From an uncultured Robinsoniella sp. (GTDB lineage: Bacteria; Bacillota; Clostridia; Lachnospirales; Lachnospiraceae), in assembly GCA_900539655.1 (NCBI GenBank), contig UQCR01000026.1, positions 1-61,389 on the forward strand: 61,389 bases of DNA, written 5' to 3'. Of the stretch, positions 18,269-25,782 are shown in pieces. The translations under genes were made by a program, and so were the position numbers. The notes under the pieces are model-generated. The model had not been told where the DNA came from, searched no databases, and saw nothing but the letters and a program-made list of their open reading frames with translations. Positions within the stretch are counted from its first letter, which is position 1. Every line of letters begins with the position of its first letter.

Positions 18269-18992
18269 ATTCCGGAGGGTTTTACTGATTCTCTGTCTGG
18301 TGATACTGACAGGTGGTGCCATATATTTTGGAAAAGAAATCTACAGAGATGCAGCACCCCTGATTGCGTCAGAAAGCTATTATAAAAGCCTTCGAGAGGA
18401 TATTTATAACCGGAAAGAAACCGGTGAAACGGCTCAGATACCGGATCTGATGAAGCTGAAACGCCTGAATGGAGACGGAGCTGCCTGGCTGACAAGTCCG
18501 GGGACGACTATCGATTATCTGGTAGTGCAGGGTAAGGACAATGATTATTACCTTAACCATCTGTCGGACGGATCACCAAATGATATAGGTGCCATCTTTT
18601 TGGATTACCGCAATAAACCGGATTTCACTGAAGAAATTTCCATCATTTACGGACACCATATTACACTTGGCAGGATGTTCTCCCCGCTGTCTTCGTATAA
18701 AGAACAGCGTTATTATGATGAGCATCCCCGGATGATACTCTATACCAGCGAAAAAACCTATGAGGTAGAATTGTTTGCAGGAAATATCTTAAGTGGAAGA
18801 GAGGGTTTCCCCTTGAGCTTTGGGAGCCGGAGGGAGAAAAAAGAGTGGATTCAGGATATCATTCGAAAATCCACTTTTCAAAGCGGCATAACTCCGGAAA
18901 AAGACGACAGAATTTTAATTTTATGTACCTGCTCTTACGAGTTTTCCAATGCCCGTTATGCCGTATTTGGGAAGCTTACGCAGATGGGCTGA
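18255..18992 (+). CDS. srtB: Class B sortase
   Basis: A 245-aa membrane-bound transpeptidase. An N-terminal transmembrane helix (about 8-24) is followed by the sortase beta barrel, with His at 134/135 (YGHHI), the MFSPLSSY segment and catalytic Cys226 (CTCSYEF), with Arg234 (NARY). The TCSYE and GHH context is typical of class B. Class B enzymes classically act on NPQTN-like signals, whereas the overlapping substrate gene carries IPKTG, closer to class A, C or D signals. It acts outside the membrane, cleaving the sorting signal between Thr and Gly. Confidence 0.9.
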   Translation: MKRNKFRRVLLILCLVILTGGAIYFGKEIYRDAAPLIASESYYKSLREDIYNRKETGETAQIPDLMKLKRLNGDGAAWLTSPGTTIDYLVVQGKDNDYYLNHLSDGSPNDIGAIFLDYRNKPDFTEEISIIYGHHITLGRMFSPLSSYKEQRYYDEHPRMILYTSEKTYEVELFAGNILSGREGFPLSFGSRREKKEWIQDIIRKSTFQSGITPEKDDRILILCTCSYEFSNARYAVFGKLTQMG

Positions 18993-19074
18993 TATGCTTT
19001 TAAACATACATGGCTGAAAGTATAGTCCTCAGAGGATATAAAATAGAATTTTACACATTTACAGGAGATACAGG

Positions 19075-19944
19075 ATGAAAAAACAGGTATTATTTACAAT
19101 ATGTGCTGTGATGGCGATGGCAGCACTTCAAGGCTGCAGCAGCGGTAGCAATTATGTTACTAAAAGTGTGGATATATCAGAAACGTTTCCGATTGAAGCC
19201 AAAGAAGCAGGTGAAAATCCCCAAACCGCAGAAAGCGACGGTCCATATGCCGTTTTCCATACTACTGCCGGAGATATTACCGTCGTTCTCTATCCCAAAC
19301 AGGCGCCCGAAACAGTAGCGTATTTTATAAGCCTTGCAAAGCAGGGGTATTACAATGGAAGCCCATTCGATTATATTGATAAAGGCAATACCATTCAGGC
19401 GGGATCAAAAGGAACAGATGTAGAACTGGCGGATGGAGATAAGACTCCAGCAAATGAATACGATGACGGGCTACACCATTTCCCGGGTGCCCTGGCAATG
19501 ACAGGGGGGAATTCAGATACAGAAAAAAACAAATTTTATTTTGTAGTAAACCGTGATATTCCGGAAGAGCGCAAACTGGTGTCAGCAAATTTGTACATGA
19601 ATGAACTGGTCAGAGACGGAAACCGGGAATTAAATGAGAAAAATAAAAAAAGTAAAATGAGTGAAGATGAGATTCAGGAATTTGAAGACGCTCTGAATGA
19701 GAAAATACAGTCAATCAACACGGAAGGCGTACCTGAAAAGTTACAGAAGAGATATCAGCCAGCAATTGATACTTATATGGAGATTGGCGGAGCCTATTAT
19801 CTGGATTATAAGAGTACAGTATTCGGACAGATCGTCAAAGGATTGAATGTAGCTGAAGATCTATCAATGGTACATGTAGATGCTTCAAAAAAACCAAAAA
19901 AAGAACTGATAGTCAACAGCATTGAGATAAAAGATAAATTGTAG
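19075..19944 (+). CDS. Cyclophilin-type peptidyl-prolyl isomerase lipoprotein
   Basis: A 289-aa lipoprotein with lipobox ALQGC (Cys near 21) and a cyclophilin fold (about 60-285): AVFHTTAGDITVVLYPKQAP, TVAYFISLAKQGYYNG, FDYIDKGNTIQAG, then GALAMTGG, FYFVVN and FGQIVKGL. A charged helical insertion (about 180-240) interrupts the domain, making it longer than single-domain cyclophilins. It should catalyse proline isomerisation at the membrane's outer face. Its place in the surface locus suggests it helps fold the large beta-helix protein or subunits. Confidence 0.88.
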   Translation: MKKQVLFTICAVMAMAALQGCSSGSNYVTKSVDISETFPIEAKEAGENPQTAESDGPYAVFHTTAGDITVVLYPKQAPETVAYFISLAKQGYYNGSPFDYIDKGNTIQAGSKGTDVELADGDKTPANEYDDGLHHFPGALAMTGGNSDTEKNKFYFVVNRDIPEERKLVSANLYMNELVRDGNRELNEKNKKSKMSEDEIQEFEDALNEKIQSINTEGVPEKLQKRYQPAIDTYMEIGGAYYLDYKSTVFGQIVKGLNVAEDLSMVHVDASKKPKKELIVNSIEIKDKL

Positions 19945-19983
19945 CAAAGGATAAACTGTAGCAAAAGATAAACTGTAGCAAAG
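19933..19983 (+). repeat. Three tandem 17-bp repeats
   Basis: GATAAACTGTAGCAAAG-type units lie at 19933-19949, 19950-19966 and 19967-19983. The first encodes the last codons and stop of the cyclophilin gene. The last runs into the AAAGGAGG ribosome site of the next gene. Each unit carries its own in-frame TAG context. Confidence 0.85.
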
Positions 19984-19996
19984 GAGGCACCGGAAT

Positions 19997-20488
19997 ATGC
20001 AGGTCAGACATAAGCGAATGGGAGTACGCAGATGGAAAAAGGGGGTGTTGTGGGGCGGAGTGTGTATATTATTGTGTGTAGCAGGCGGGGTTCATATATA
20101 TGAAGGATACAAACTGGATCAGGATGCAAAAACCGGGACTCCGGTAATGGAGCAGCTGCAGGAGAAAGCAGATACAGAAAATTTCCGGTTTCAGATATTG
20201 GCGCGTCCCCAGTTTGATAGCGCAGATGCAAAGGGTGAAATTATGATTGCGAATCCAGTGGATAACCCTTATAAAATGTCTGTCATTATAACTCTGGATG
20301 AATCTGATAAGGAAGTCTATGCATCTGAAATTTTAAGCCCGGGGGAGCGGATCCGATATGCCGAATTGACCGGCCATCTGGACAAAGGGGAGTACCCGGC
20401 AACAGCTGTCTTTTCTGTTCTGGACCAGAAGACAGAAGAGGTGGTGGGGGCAGTGGAAGCAGGTTTGGTAATCACTGTGAAAAGCTGA
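19997..20488 (+). CDS. Single-pass membrane protein, surface-locus family copy 4
   Basis: A 163-aa protein with a basic N-terminus (RHKRMGVRRWKK), a transmembrane helix at about 16-35, and the family beta domain: KGEIMIAN, NPYKMSVIITLD, VYASEILSPGERIRYAEL, LDKGEYPATAVF and a terminal VITVKS. It is the most divergent copy, with PGERI replacing PGxYI. AAAGGAGG precedes the ATG. It closes the structural part of the locus; the next gene, 28 bases on, starts the signalling block. Confidence 0.78.
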   Translation: MQVRHKRMGVRRWKKGVLWGGVCILLCVAGGVHIYEGYKLDQDAKTGTPVMEQLQEKADTENFRFQILARPQFDSADAKGEIMIANPVDNPYKMSVIITLDESDKEVYASEILSPGERIRYAELTGHLDKGEYPATAVFSVLDQKTEEVVGAVEAGLVITVKS

Positions 20489-20515
20489 TTGAAAGAAATT
20501 AAATAGAGAAAAGAG

Positions 20516-21058
20516 ATGACAAGTATGGAAAATATGGAAAGCAGAAAACCAAATATATATTCTCTTGATATTCTGGGAGATGTACAGACAGGAAGAAAAA
20601 ATCTGGGACCAGAGATGCCTGTAATTGTTTACCGATTATTTATGTATAGTTTAAGAGATACGCTGGAGCAGGAGTATGGGAGCAACAAGACAGTCCAGAT
20701 ACTCAGGGAATGTGGGAAAAAGGCAGGTATGGAATTTGCAGAAAAGGTACTGGATTTATCCCTGGGTATGGATTCCTTCCTGATTCACCTGCAAAATGTT
20801 CTCGCCGATTATAAAATAGGAATTTTGAGAATGGAATCTTTTGATGATAAAAAGCGCAAAGCAGTCTTTACGATCAGTGAGGATGTGGACTGCTCCGGAC
20901 TACCCGTACTGGGCATGGCAGTCTGTAATTATGATGAGGGATTTCTGGATGGCATTCTGGAGAAATATACAGGCAATTCTTATACGGTAACGGAAATTGA
21001 CTGCTGGGCAAAGGGAGACCGTGTCTGCAGGTTTGAGGCTGTGGAAGGCAGCAATTAA
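20516..21058 (+). CDS. V4R-domain protein, putative small-molecule sensor
   Basis: A 180-aa soluble protein. The C-terminal half shows the V4R (4-vinyl-reductase) signature: VCNYDEGFLDGILEKYTG, then IDCWAKGDRVCRFEA, with two Cys that often bind metal or ligand in this family. The N-terminal half is helical (PVIVYRLFMYSLRDTLE). V4R domains act as ligand-binding sensory modules in signalling proteins and in chlorophyll biosynthesis. There is no signal peptide or DNA-binding domain. It precedes a soluble GHKL kinase by 23 bases, so it is a plausible input subunit for that kinase. The ligand is unknown. Confidence 0.8.
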   Translation: MTSMENMESRKPNIYSLDILGDVQTGRKNLGPEMPVIVYRLFMYSLRDTLEQEYGSNKTVQILRECGKKAGMEFAEKVLDLSLGMDSFLIHLQNVLADYKIGILRMESFDDKKRKAVFTISEDVDCSGLPVLGMAVCNYDEGFLDGILEKYTGNSYTVTEIDCWAKGDRVCRFEAVEGSN

Positions 21059-21081
21059 GATCAGGAAAACAGGTGACGTTT

Positions 21082-22176
21082 ATGGATAAAAATATAGAAC
21101 GGATGCAGAAATATGTAAATCATGTTCTTTATGACCATCCCGCTGCTTATCTGGATCCGGAACAATTCGATCCGCCGTACAGGGAATTTTCCGAATCACT
21201 GCTGTTTTTGGGGAAATCAATAATGGACATGTACGAATACATTAGTGAGATGTCAGATGGGATACTGGATCGCCAGATGGAAAGACAAAATCCGCTCCTG
21301 GGGCCACTGAAAGATTTACAATCGAAACTGAGTCATATAACATGGCAGACCAAACAGGTGGCAAAAGGAAATTTCAATGTTCAGATCCAGTATCTGGGAG
21401 AATTTTCGGATGCATTTAAATTGATGGTGGACCAATTGAGAAAACGGACTGAGATAGCAAAACGAAATGCGGAGATGGAGAAGCAAATTTTGGAAACAGA
21501 AAAACAGTTTTTGGAAACGGAAAAGCAGCTTCTGGAGCATGAGATGGAGAACCAGGTGAGGCACTATAAGTCTATTGTGAATATGAATCAGGAAATCCGT
21601 GCATATCAGCACGACATTAAGAACCATTTGTTATGTCTGGGCAGTTTGCTGGAGGACGGGAAGTCAGAAAAGGCGAAAGAGTACCTGAAGGGAATCTCCA
21701 AACAGGTTTACCACAATGAAAAAATTGTGCATACGGATAATTACATTCTGGATGCCCTCATATCCGAAAAAGCGCAGATAGCAAAAGAAAAAAATATCCG
21801 GTTGACAATTGATCTGAAACTGAAAAAAGAACTGAATATACAGCCGGCTGACTGGTGTGCAATCTTTGGAAATGCTTTGGATAATGCAATAGAAGCATGC
21901 GAAAAGGTAGAAGTAGAAAAAAGATTTATCCATGTGGTTGCAGGCTGTGCGGGAAATCTGCTGAAAATAAAAATTGAAAATGCAATGCAGGGTACGCTGG
22001 TTACAACAGGCAATGGACCGGAAACTACTAAAAAAAGAAAAGAGTATCATGGATTTGGACTGAAGAATATAGAAAAGACAGTACAGCGATATGACGGCAT
22101 CATGGAACTGACTACAGAAAAAGGTATATTTATTATGCAGATTCTGCTTTGTGATATTATGAGTCAGGCTGTTTAA
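21082..22176 (+). CDS. Soluble GHKL-type sensor histidine kinase
   Basis: ATG 21082 is chosen over GTG 21073 because CAGGTGA lies just upstream. The 364-aa product has no transmembrane helix. An N-terminal region and HAMP-like segment (about 72-125, LSHITWQTKQVAKGNFNVQIQ then GEFSDAFKLMV) lead into a coiled coil of repeated LETEKQ heptads (about 130-165). The phospho-acceptor His177 (YQHDIKNHL), N-box GNALDNAIEAC (263-273) and GFGLKN follow. This is the AgrC/GHKL class, whose members usually have membrane sensors. Here the V4R protein just upstream may provide the input. Targets are probably the two LytTR regulators that follow. Confidence 0.88.
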   Translation: MDKNIERMQKYVNHVLYDHPAAYLDPEQFDPPYREFSESLLFLGKSIMDMYEYISEMSDGILDRQMERQNPLLGPLKDLQSKLSHITWQTKQVAKGNFNVQIQYLGEFSDAFKLMVDQLRKRTEIAKRNAEMEKQILETEKQFLETEKQLLEHEMENQVRHYKSIVNMNQEIRAYQHDIKNHLLCLGSLLEDGKSEKAKEYLKGISKQVYHNEKIVHTDNYILDALISEKAQIAKEKNIRLTIDLKLKKELNIQPADWCAIFGNALDNAIEACEKVEVEKRFIHVVAGCAGNLLKIKIENAMQGTLVTTGNGPETTKKRKEYHGFGLKNIEKTVQRYDGIMELTTEKGIFIMQILLCDIMSQAV

Positions 22177-22204
22177 ATATTTAGAGCGGACAGGGAGTGA
22201 TCTT

Positions 22205-22930
22205 ATGGTAAATATTTGTTTATGCGATGATAATACCGTAATTTTGGAAAAATACGAAGCATGTTTGAAGAAAATAGCTGAAAAAAACAATCTTGATATT
22301 TATATTAAGATATTTACCAGTGGTGAGGAAGTGATTGATTATTTTGAAATTTTTACAGAAAGCCATATAGATATTATTTTTATGGATATTATAATGGACA
22401 GAATGAATGGTGTGGAGACGTCCAGGATGTTGCGGGAAAAAGGATATAAAGGGGAAATAATCTATCTCACCTCCAGCAGGGAATTTGCGGTAGACGCATA
22501 CGATACTTTTCCATTTTATTATTTAATGAAAAATGAATACCAGAAAAAGCTGGAAGAGGTTTTTCTTCAGGTGATGAGCCGCAAAAAGGAAAAGGTAAAA
22601 GACGGAATATTATGCAAAAAAGGCAGTGTGATGAAGAGAATCCAGCTGGATGATATCCAGTTTATGGAGGTCTATGGCAGAAATATTATCATCCATATGC
22701 AAAAAGATGTGTTTGAATTTATAGCAAACATGGAAATAATAGAAGATAAGATCAGGAACAAGGGCTTTTTAAGAACCAGCAGGTCTTATATAGTTAATTT
22801 GAAGTATGTAAAAAATATAATGAAAAATAAGCTGGAAATGTATTCCGGGGACATGGTTCCGTTAAGTACGAAAAACAGCATGGCAGTAAAGAAGGAAATC
22901 CTGCAGATGAATCCGGACAGCTGGAATTGA
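22205..22930 (+). CDS. LytTR-family response regulator
   Basis: A 241-aa regulator of the AgrA type. The receiver (1-125) has the acidic pair D8/D9 (CLCDDN), phospho-acceptor D61 (IIFMD) and conserved K near 130. The LytTR DNA-binding domain (about 138-238) shows IQFMEVYGRNIIIH and FLRTSRSYIVNLKYV. It should bind direct-repeat LytTR sites and activate transcription when phosphorylated by the upstream GHKL kinase. Its stop overlaps the downstream paralogue's possible TTG start. Confidence 0.92.
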   Translation: MVNICLCDDNTVILEKYEACLKKIAEKNNLDIYIKIFTSGEEVIDYFEIFTESHIDIIFMDIIMDRMNGVETSRMLREKGYKGEIIYLTSSREFAVDAYDTFPFYYLMKNEYQKKLEEVFLQVMSRKKEKVKDGILCKKGSVMKRIQLDDIQFMEVYGRNIIIHMQKDVFEFIANMEIIEDKIRNKGFLRTSRSYIVNLKYVKNIMKNKLEMYSGDMVPLSTKNSMAVKKEILQMNPDSWN

Positions 22931-22932
22931 GT

Positions 22933-23739
22933 ATGGCCAATAAAGAAACAGAAAGCAGGACGATGACCATGAACGATATGTCAGATTCCGGATTAGTTTC
23001 GGACACTAAGACACTTTATATTTTATTATGCAATGCTTCCTTGTATCTGCTGCAGGTTTATGAAAGCCTGATTCGGTATATAGCACAAAAGTATGGATAT
23101 CAAACAAATTTTCTGCTGTATGAAAATGGAAAAGAAGCAGTTTTCTGTAAAGATGACTGGACACATGAGTTAGATATAATCGTCATCGGATGGGAACTTG
23201 GCAGGATGAAAGGAATCGAAATAGCCAGGGCATTTCGAGAAGATCATTTTCAGACCCAGATACTATTCCTGGGCAATCAGACAGAGGATATTATTGAATC
23301 CTATGAAGTGAACCCATTTTACTATTTTATAGAGAATGAGGTTACCCATAAAAAATTTGAATTGGTTATGAAAAAATGTTTTCGGGAGATTGTGAGGAAC
23401 AAGAAGAACTCCCTGCAGTTTATCAGTAATGGAAAAATACAGAGGATTCATTTAGAACTAATCGTATATCTGAAAGTGGATCACCGTATGATCAGCATAA
23501 CATGCAGGGATAAGAAAGAGATTCTTTTTTATGACAGTATGAAAAATATTGAAGAGAAGATTAAGGATGACACATTTATGAGGACTCACAGAGGATACAT
23601 TGTGAATCTGAAATATGTGGATTATATAGATAAAAATGAATTATTTTTAAACACCGGAGAATCGATTCCTATTGCCCGAAAGTATAAACAGGAACTTGTA
23701 GAACGGATGATGGATCAGGAAAAGAATATCCTGATTTAA
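22933..23739 (+). CDS. LytTR regulator with degenerate receiver
   Basis: A 268-aa paralogue of the preceding regulator. The LytTR domain is intact (IVYLKVDHRMISIT, FMRTHRGYIVNLKYV). The receiver keeps the fold but loses the chemistry. Counting from TTG 22927, the acidic pair is Asn36-Ala37 (LLCNAS) and the phospho-acceptor is Gly88 (IIVIGWE), aligned with D61 in the neighbour. It therefore cannot be phosphorylated in the usual way. It may be constitutively active, respond to a ligand, or heterodimerise with the canonical regulator. ATG 22933 is preferred over the overlapping TTG, though neither has a strong ribosome site. Confidence 0.85.
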   Translation: MANKETESRTMTMNDMSDSGLVSDTKTLYILLCNASLYLLQVYESLIRYIAQKYGYQTNFLLYENGKEAVFCKDDWTHELDIIVIGWELGRMKGIEIARAFREDHFQTQILFLGNQTEDIIESYEVNPFYYFIENEVTHKKFELVMKKCFREIVRNKKNSLQFISNGKIQRIHLELIVYLKVDHRMISITCRDKKEILFYDSMKNIEEKIKDDTFMRTHRGYIVNLKYVDYIDKNELFLNTGESIPIARKYKQELVERMMDQEKNILI

Positions 23740-23749
23740 TACTGACAAT

Positions 23750-23780
23750 AGAAAGCCGGTTTTGCAGGCTTTCTGTTTTG
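23750..23780 (+). terminator. Intrinsic terminator after LytTR pair
   Basis: AGAAAGCC pairs with GGCTTTCT around a 9-base loop, followed by GTTTTG. It separates the LytTR pair from the HD-GYP gene, possibly partially. Confidence 0.7.
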
Positions 23781-23806
23781 AAATGAGCGGTAAAGGAGGG
23801 AAACGC

Positions 23807-24433
23807 ATGCAAACATTAACCACAAATACGATGCAGAAGATTATCACAAGGCTGTATCAAAATCTGCCAAGAGAGGTCTATATCCATCAGAGCTTTACGG
23901 CGCGTAATGCCTGCCGGCTTTTTAAGAAAACCTGTGAAGAACAGCTTTATCCGGATGAAACCACACAGATTTGTCTGGAAGGAATAAGGCTGGGTGCTCT
24001 GTATCATGACGCAGGTAAGATTTTGATCCCCAGAGAAGTGCTTTGTAAAAAAGACCTGCTTACGGAAAAAGAAAGGTCTATGATATACTGGCACGCTCTT
24101 TATGGTGGAGATATTGCAATCAGCCTGCTGAAGGAATCACATCAAAAATATGTGCAGACGGTATGGGCAATGGCGGAGTACCATCATGAACGCTGGGACG
24201 GAATGGGTTATCCCAAGGGCCTGAGGGGCAAAGAGATACCACTGGCAGCCAGAATCTGTTCTATTGCGGATAGCTATGATGCCATGGTCAGCTGCCGGCC
24301 TTATAACAAAGATATCTCAAATGAATATGCCTGTCATGAAATAGAGGAAAATGCAGGGAGCCAGTTCGATCCATTACTGGCGGATTTATTCTTGTCATAT
24401 CAGAAAGATATGGACACAGCTTTATGTATCTGA
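23807..24433 (+). CDS. HD-GYP domain protein, putative c-di-GMP phosphodiesterase
   Basis: ATG 23807 follows AAAGGAGGG. The 208-aa product is almost entirely one HD-GYP domain: H67-D68 (YHDAGK), H96 (HALYGGD), H126-H127 with WDGMGYP containing the GYP motif (134-136), ARICSIADSYDAM, RPYNKD and FDPLLADLFL. The metal-binding residues look complete. This family hydrolyses c-di-GMP to pGpG or GMP. There is no receiver or membrane domain, so regulation is probably transcriptional or through partners. Its presence next to a surface locus headed by a c-di-GMP riboswitch segment points to a shared second-messenger circuit. Confidence 0.9.
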   Translation: MQTLTTNTMQKIITRLYQNLPREVYIHQSFTARNACRLFKKTCEEQLYPDETTQICLEGIRLGALYHDAGKILIPREVLCKKDLLTEKERSMIYWHALYGGDIAISLLKESHQKYVQTVWAMAEYHHERWDGMGYPKGLRGKEIPLAARICSIADSYDAMVSCRPYNKDISNEYACHEIEENAGSQFDPLLADLFLSYQKDMDTALCI

Positions 24434-24461
24434 GAAAAATTCGCAAGGACAAGTTATCTGG

Positions 24462-25400
24462 TTATTTCACAGACGAATTCTGTATGAGTGCTACATCTTC
24501 CATCAGAAAGTCCAGATATTTTTTCCCCAGCATACTCTTGTTATGTCCTTTTTTCTTGATATAGCCAAGATGCAGTCTGCCTATTTCTTCGTGAAGTGGT
24601 TTGGCTAGAATTTCGCCCATGCCTTTGTGAAAGGTATCGGCATTGCTGTTTGTCAGATCAGGACCGATACTGAAGCAGTCTGTTTTGCGCACTAATGCAA
24701 TTTTGGTGCAGCGGTCACAGACATGTACATTTTTATTCAGGATATTGAAAAATAAAGGTTCTTCGGTAAAATGGGATGTTTTTGTCTCCTGGTCATAAGT
24801 GACAAAAGGGAAATCCTCCAGATCTTTTAATGTAATCCGGGATTTGCCCGCAAGGGGATGGCCCGTACGGAAGAAAACGTAGTTCTGCATCAGGGCAATT
24901 TCGTGGAATTCAATATCATAGGAAGTCAGTAATGTTTGAAGTGTACGAAGGTTGGTTTCCTGAATTGCCAGAATGCCAAGTTCACTTTTGCTGCTGGAAA
25001 CATCATGAATCACAGAGTTTGTATCGCATTCCCGAATTGCCATATCGTAGGTAGTAAAAGCCAGTTCTGATAAAAATCGGGTAAATGCACGAATGGCAAA
25101 AGGAAGATGCTGGGAGGAAACGGAGAAGCGCATGGGGATAGAATTTCTGGCACGATAGCGCTGTTCCAGATATTGTGTCTGCCCAACGATTTCCTTTGCG
25201 TAGCGGATAAAATCTTCTCCGTCATAGGTCAGGGTAATACCTCGGTTGCTGCGGTGAAACAGGGTAATCCCCAGATCCTGCTCTATTTCTTTCACGGCAG
25301 TAGAAAGTGTGGATTGGGAAACAAATAGTACCTGGGCTGCTTTGGAAAATGACTGGTAATTAGATATTTCTATAATATATTTTAAGTTCTGTAAGGTCAT
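24462..25400 (-). CDS. LysR-family transcriptional regulator
   Basis: A 312-aa LysR protein. The N-terminal winged helix-turn-helix (1-65) has the typical FSKAAQVLFVSQSTLSTAVKE segment and LFHRSNRGI wing. A type 2 periplasmic-binding-fold effector domain follows (about 90-300). AAGGAGGATA precedes the start. It is divergent from the cobalamin-riboswitch operon and convergent with the HD-GYP gene. A palindrome of LysR type lies in the divergent region. The effector is unknown; it may control itself and, as a second layer, the corrinoid/nitrogenase-like operon. Confidence 0.9.
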   Translation of the reverse strand: MTLQNLKYIIEISNYQSFSKAAQVLFVSQSTLSTAVKEIEQDLGITLFHRSNRGITLTYDGEDFIRYAKEIVGQTQYLEQRYRARNSIPMRFSVSSQHLPFAIRAFTRFLSELAFTTYDMAIRECDTNSVIHDVSSSKSELGILAIQETNLRTLQTLLTSYDIEFHEIALMQNYVFFRTGHPLAGKSRITLKDLEDFPFVTYDQETKTSHFTEEPLFFNILNKNVHVCDRCTKIALVRKTDCFSIGPDLTNSNADTFHKGMGEILAKPLHEEIGRLHLGYIKKKGHNKSMLGKKYLDFLMEDVALIQNSSVK

Positions 25401-25424
25401 GGCAGTATCCTCCTTTGATTTATA

Positions 25425-25443
25425 CTATCAAAAAAATTGATAG
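25425..25443. promoter_or_regulatory. Palindrome, candidate LysR operator
   Basis: CTATCA and TGATAG form a perfect 6-7-6 inverted repeat in the LysR/transport operon divergent region, 25 bases from the LysR start. LysR proteins commonly bind T-N11-A type palindromes near their own promoter. Confidence 0.5.
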
Positions 25444-25517
25444 CAGGCAATAGAAAAATACTTTTAGATAAGCGGTTGTATTAATAAAGTTGATATGTTA
25501 TATTAAAAACAGTTTAA

Positions 25518-25657
25518 GCAGAATATTTTATGGAAGCCGGTCAAAAACCGGCGCGGTGCCGCCACTGTAGGACGGAGCTGTAACAAAATTGACACTGGAA
25601 TAATCCGGGAAGTCTGTTGCAGCAATGAAGTCGAGCCAGGATACTTGAATATTTTGC
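25518..25657 (+). ncRNA. Cobalamin (adenosylcobalamin-type) riboswitch
   Basis: The closing stem GCAGAATATT (25518-25527) pairs with AATATTTTGC (25648-25657). Inside are GGAAGCCGGT, AACCGGCGCGGT, the conserved GCCGCCACTGT (25559-25569) and the B12-box-like GAGCCAGGATAC (25633-25644). This order and these core strings are diagnostic for cobalamin riboswitches. Binding represses downstream expression by favouring the terminator at 25725. It controls the operon at 25783-31430. Confidence 0.95.
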
Positions 25658-25690
25658 CGGAACCCTTTATTTAACGAAACATTGAATGAG

Positions 25691-25728
25691 GGTATCGCAA
25701 AGGGGAGAACCTCTCTTTTTGCATATCC
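25691..25728 (+). promoter_or_regulatory. Antiterminator of the cobalamin riboswitch
   Basis: GGTATCGCAAAGGGGAG can pair imperfectly with CTCTCTTTTTGCATATCC, and this covers the first bases of the terminator's 5' arm. It would form when no corrinoid is bound. Confidence 0.5.
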
Positions 25729-25757
25729 TTTTCTGATGTTCGGAAAAGGATTTTTTT
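25725..25757 (+). terminator. Riboswitch-controlled terminator
   Basis: ATCCTTTTC, an 8-base loop, GGAAAAGGAT, then seven T. It ends 26 bases before the lipoprotein start. Confidence 0.9.
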
Positions 25758-25782
25758 AATTTAGAAAAGCGAGGAAAAGAAC

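Noticed and set aside
19933..19983. CRISPR-like array
   Set aside because: The three 17-bp units are directly adjacent, without spacers, and there are no cas genes.
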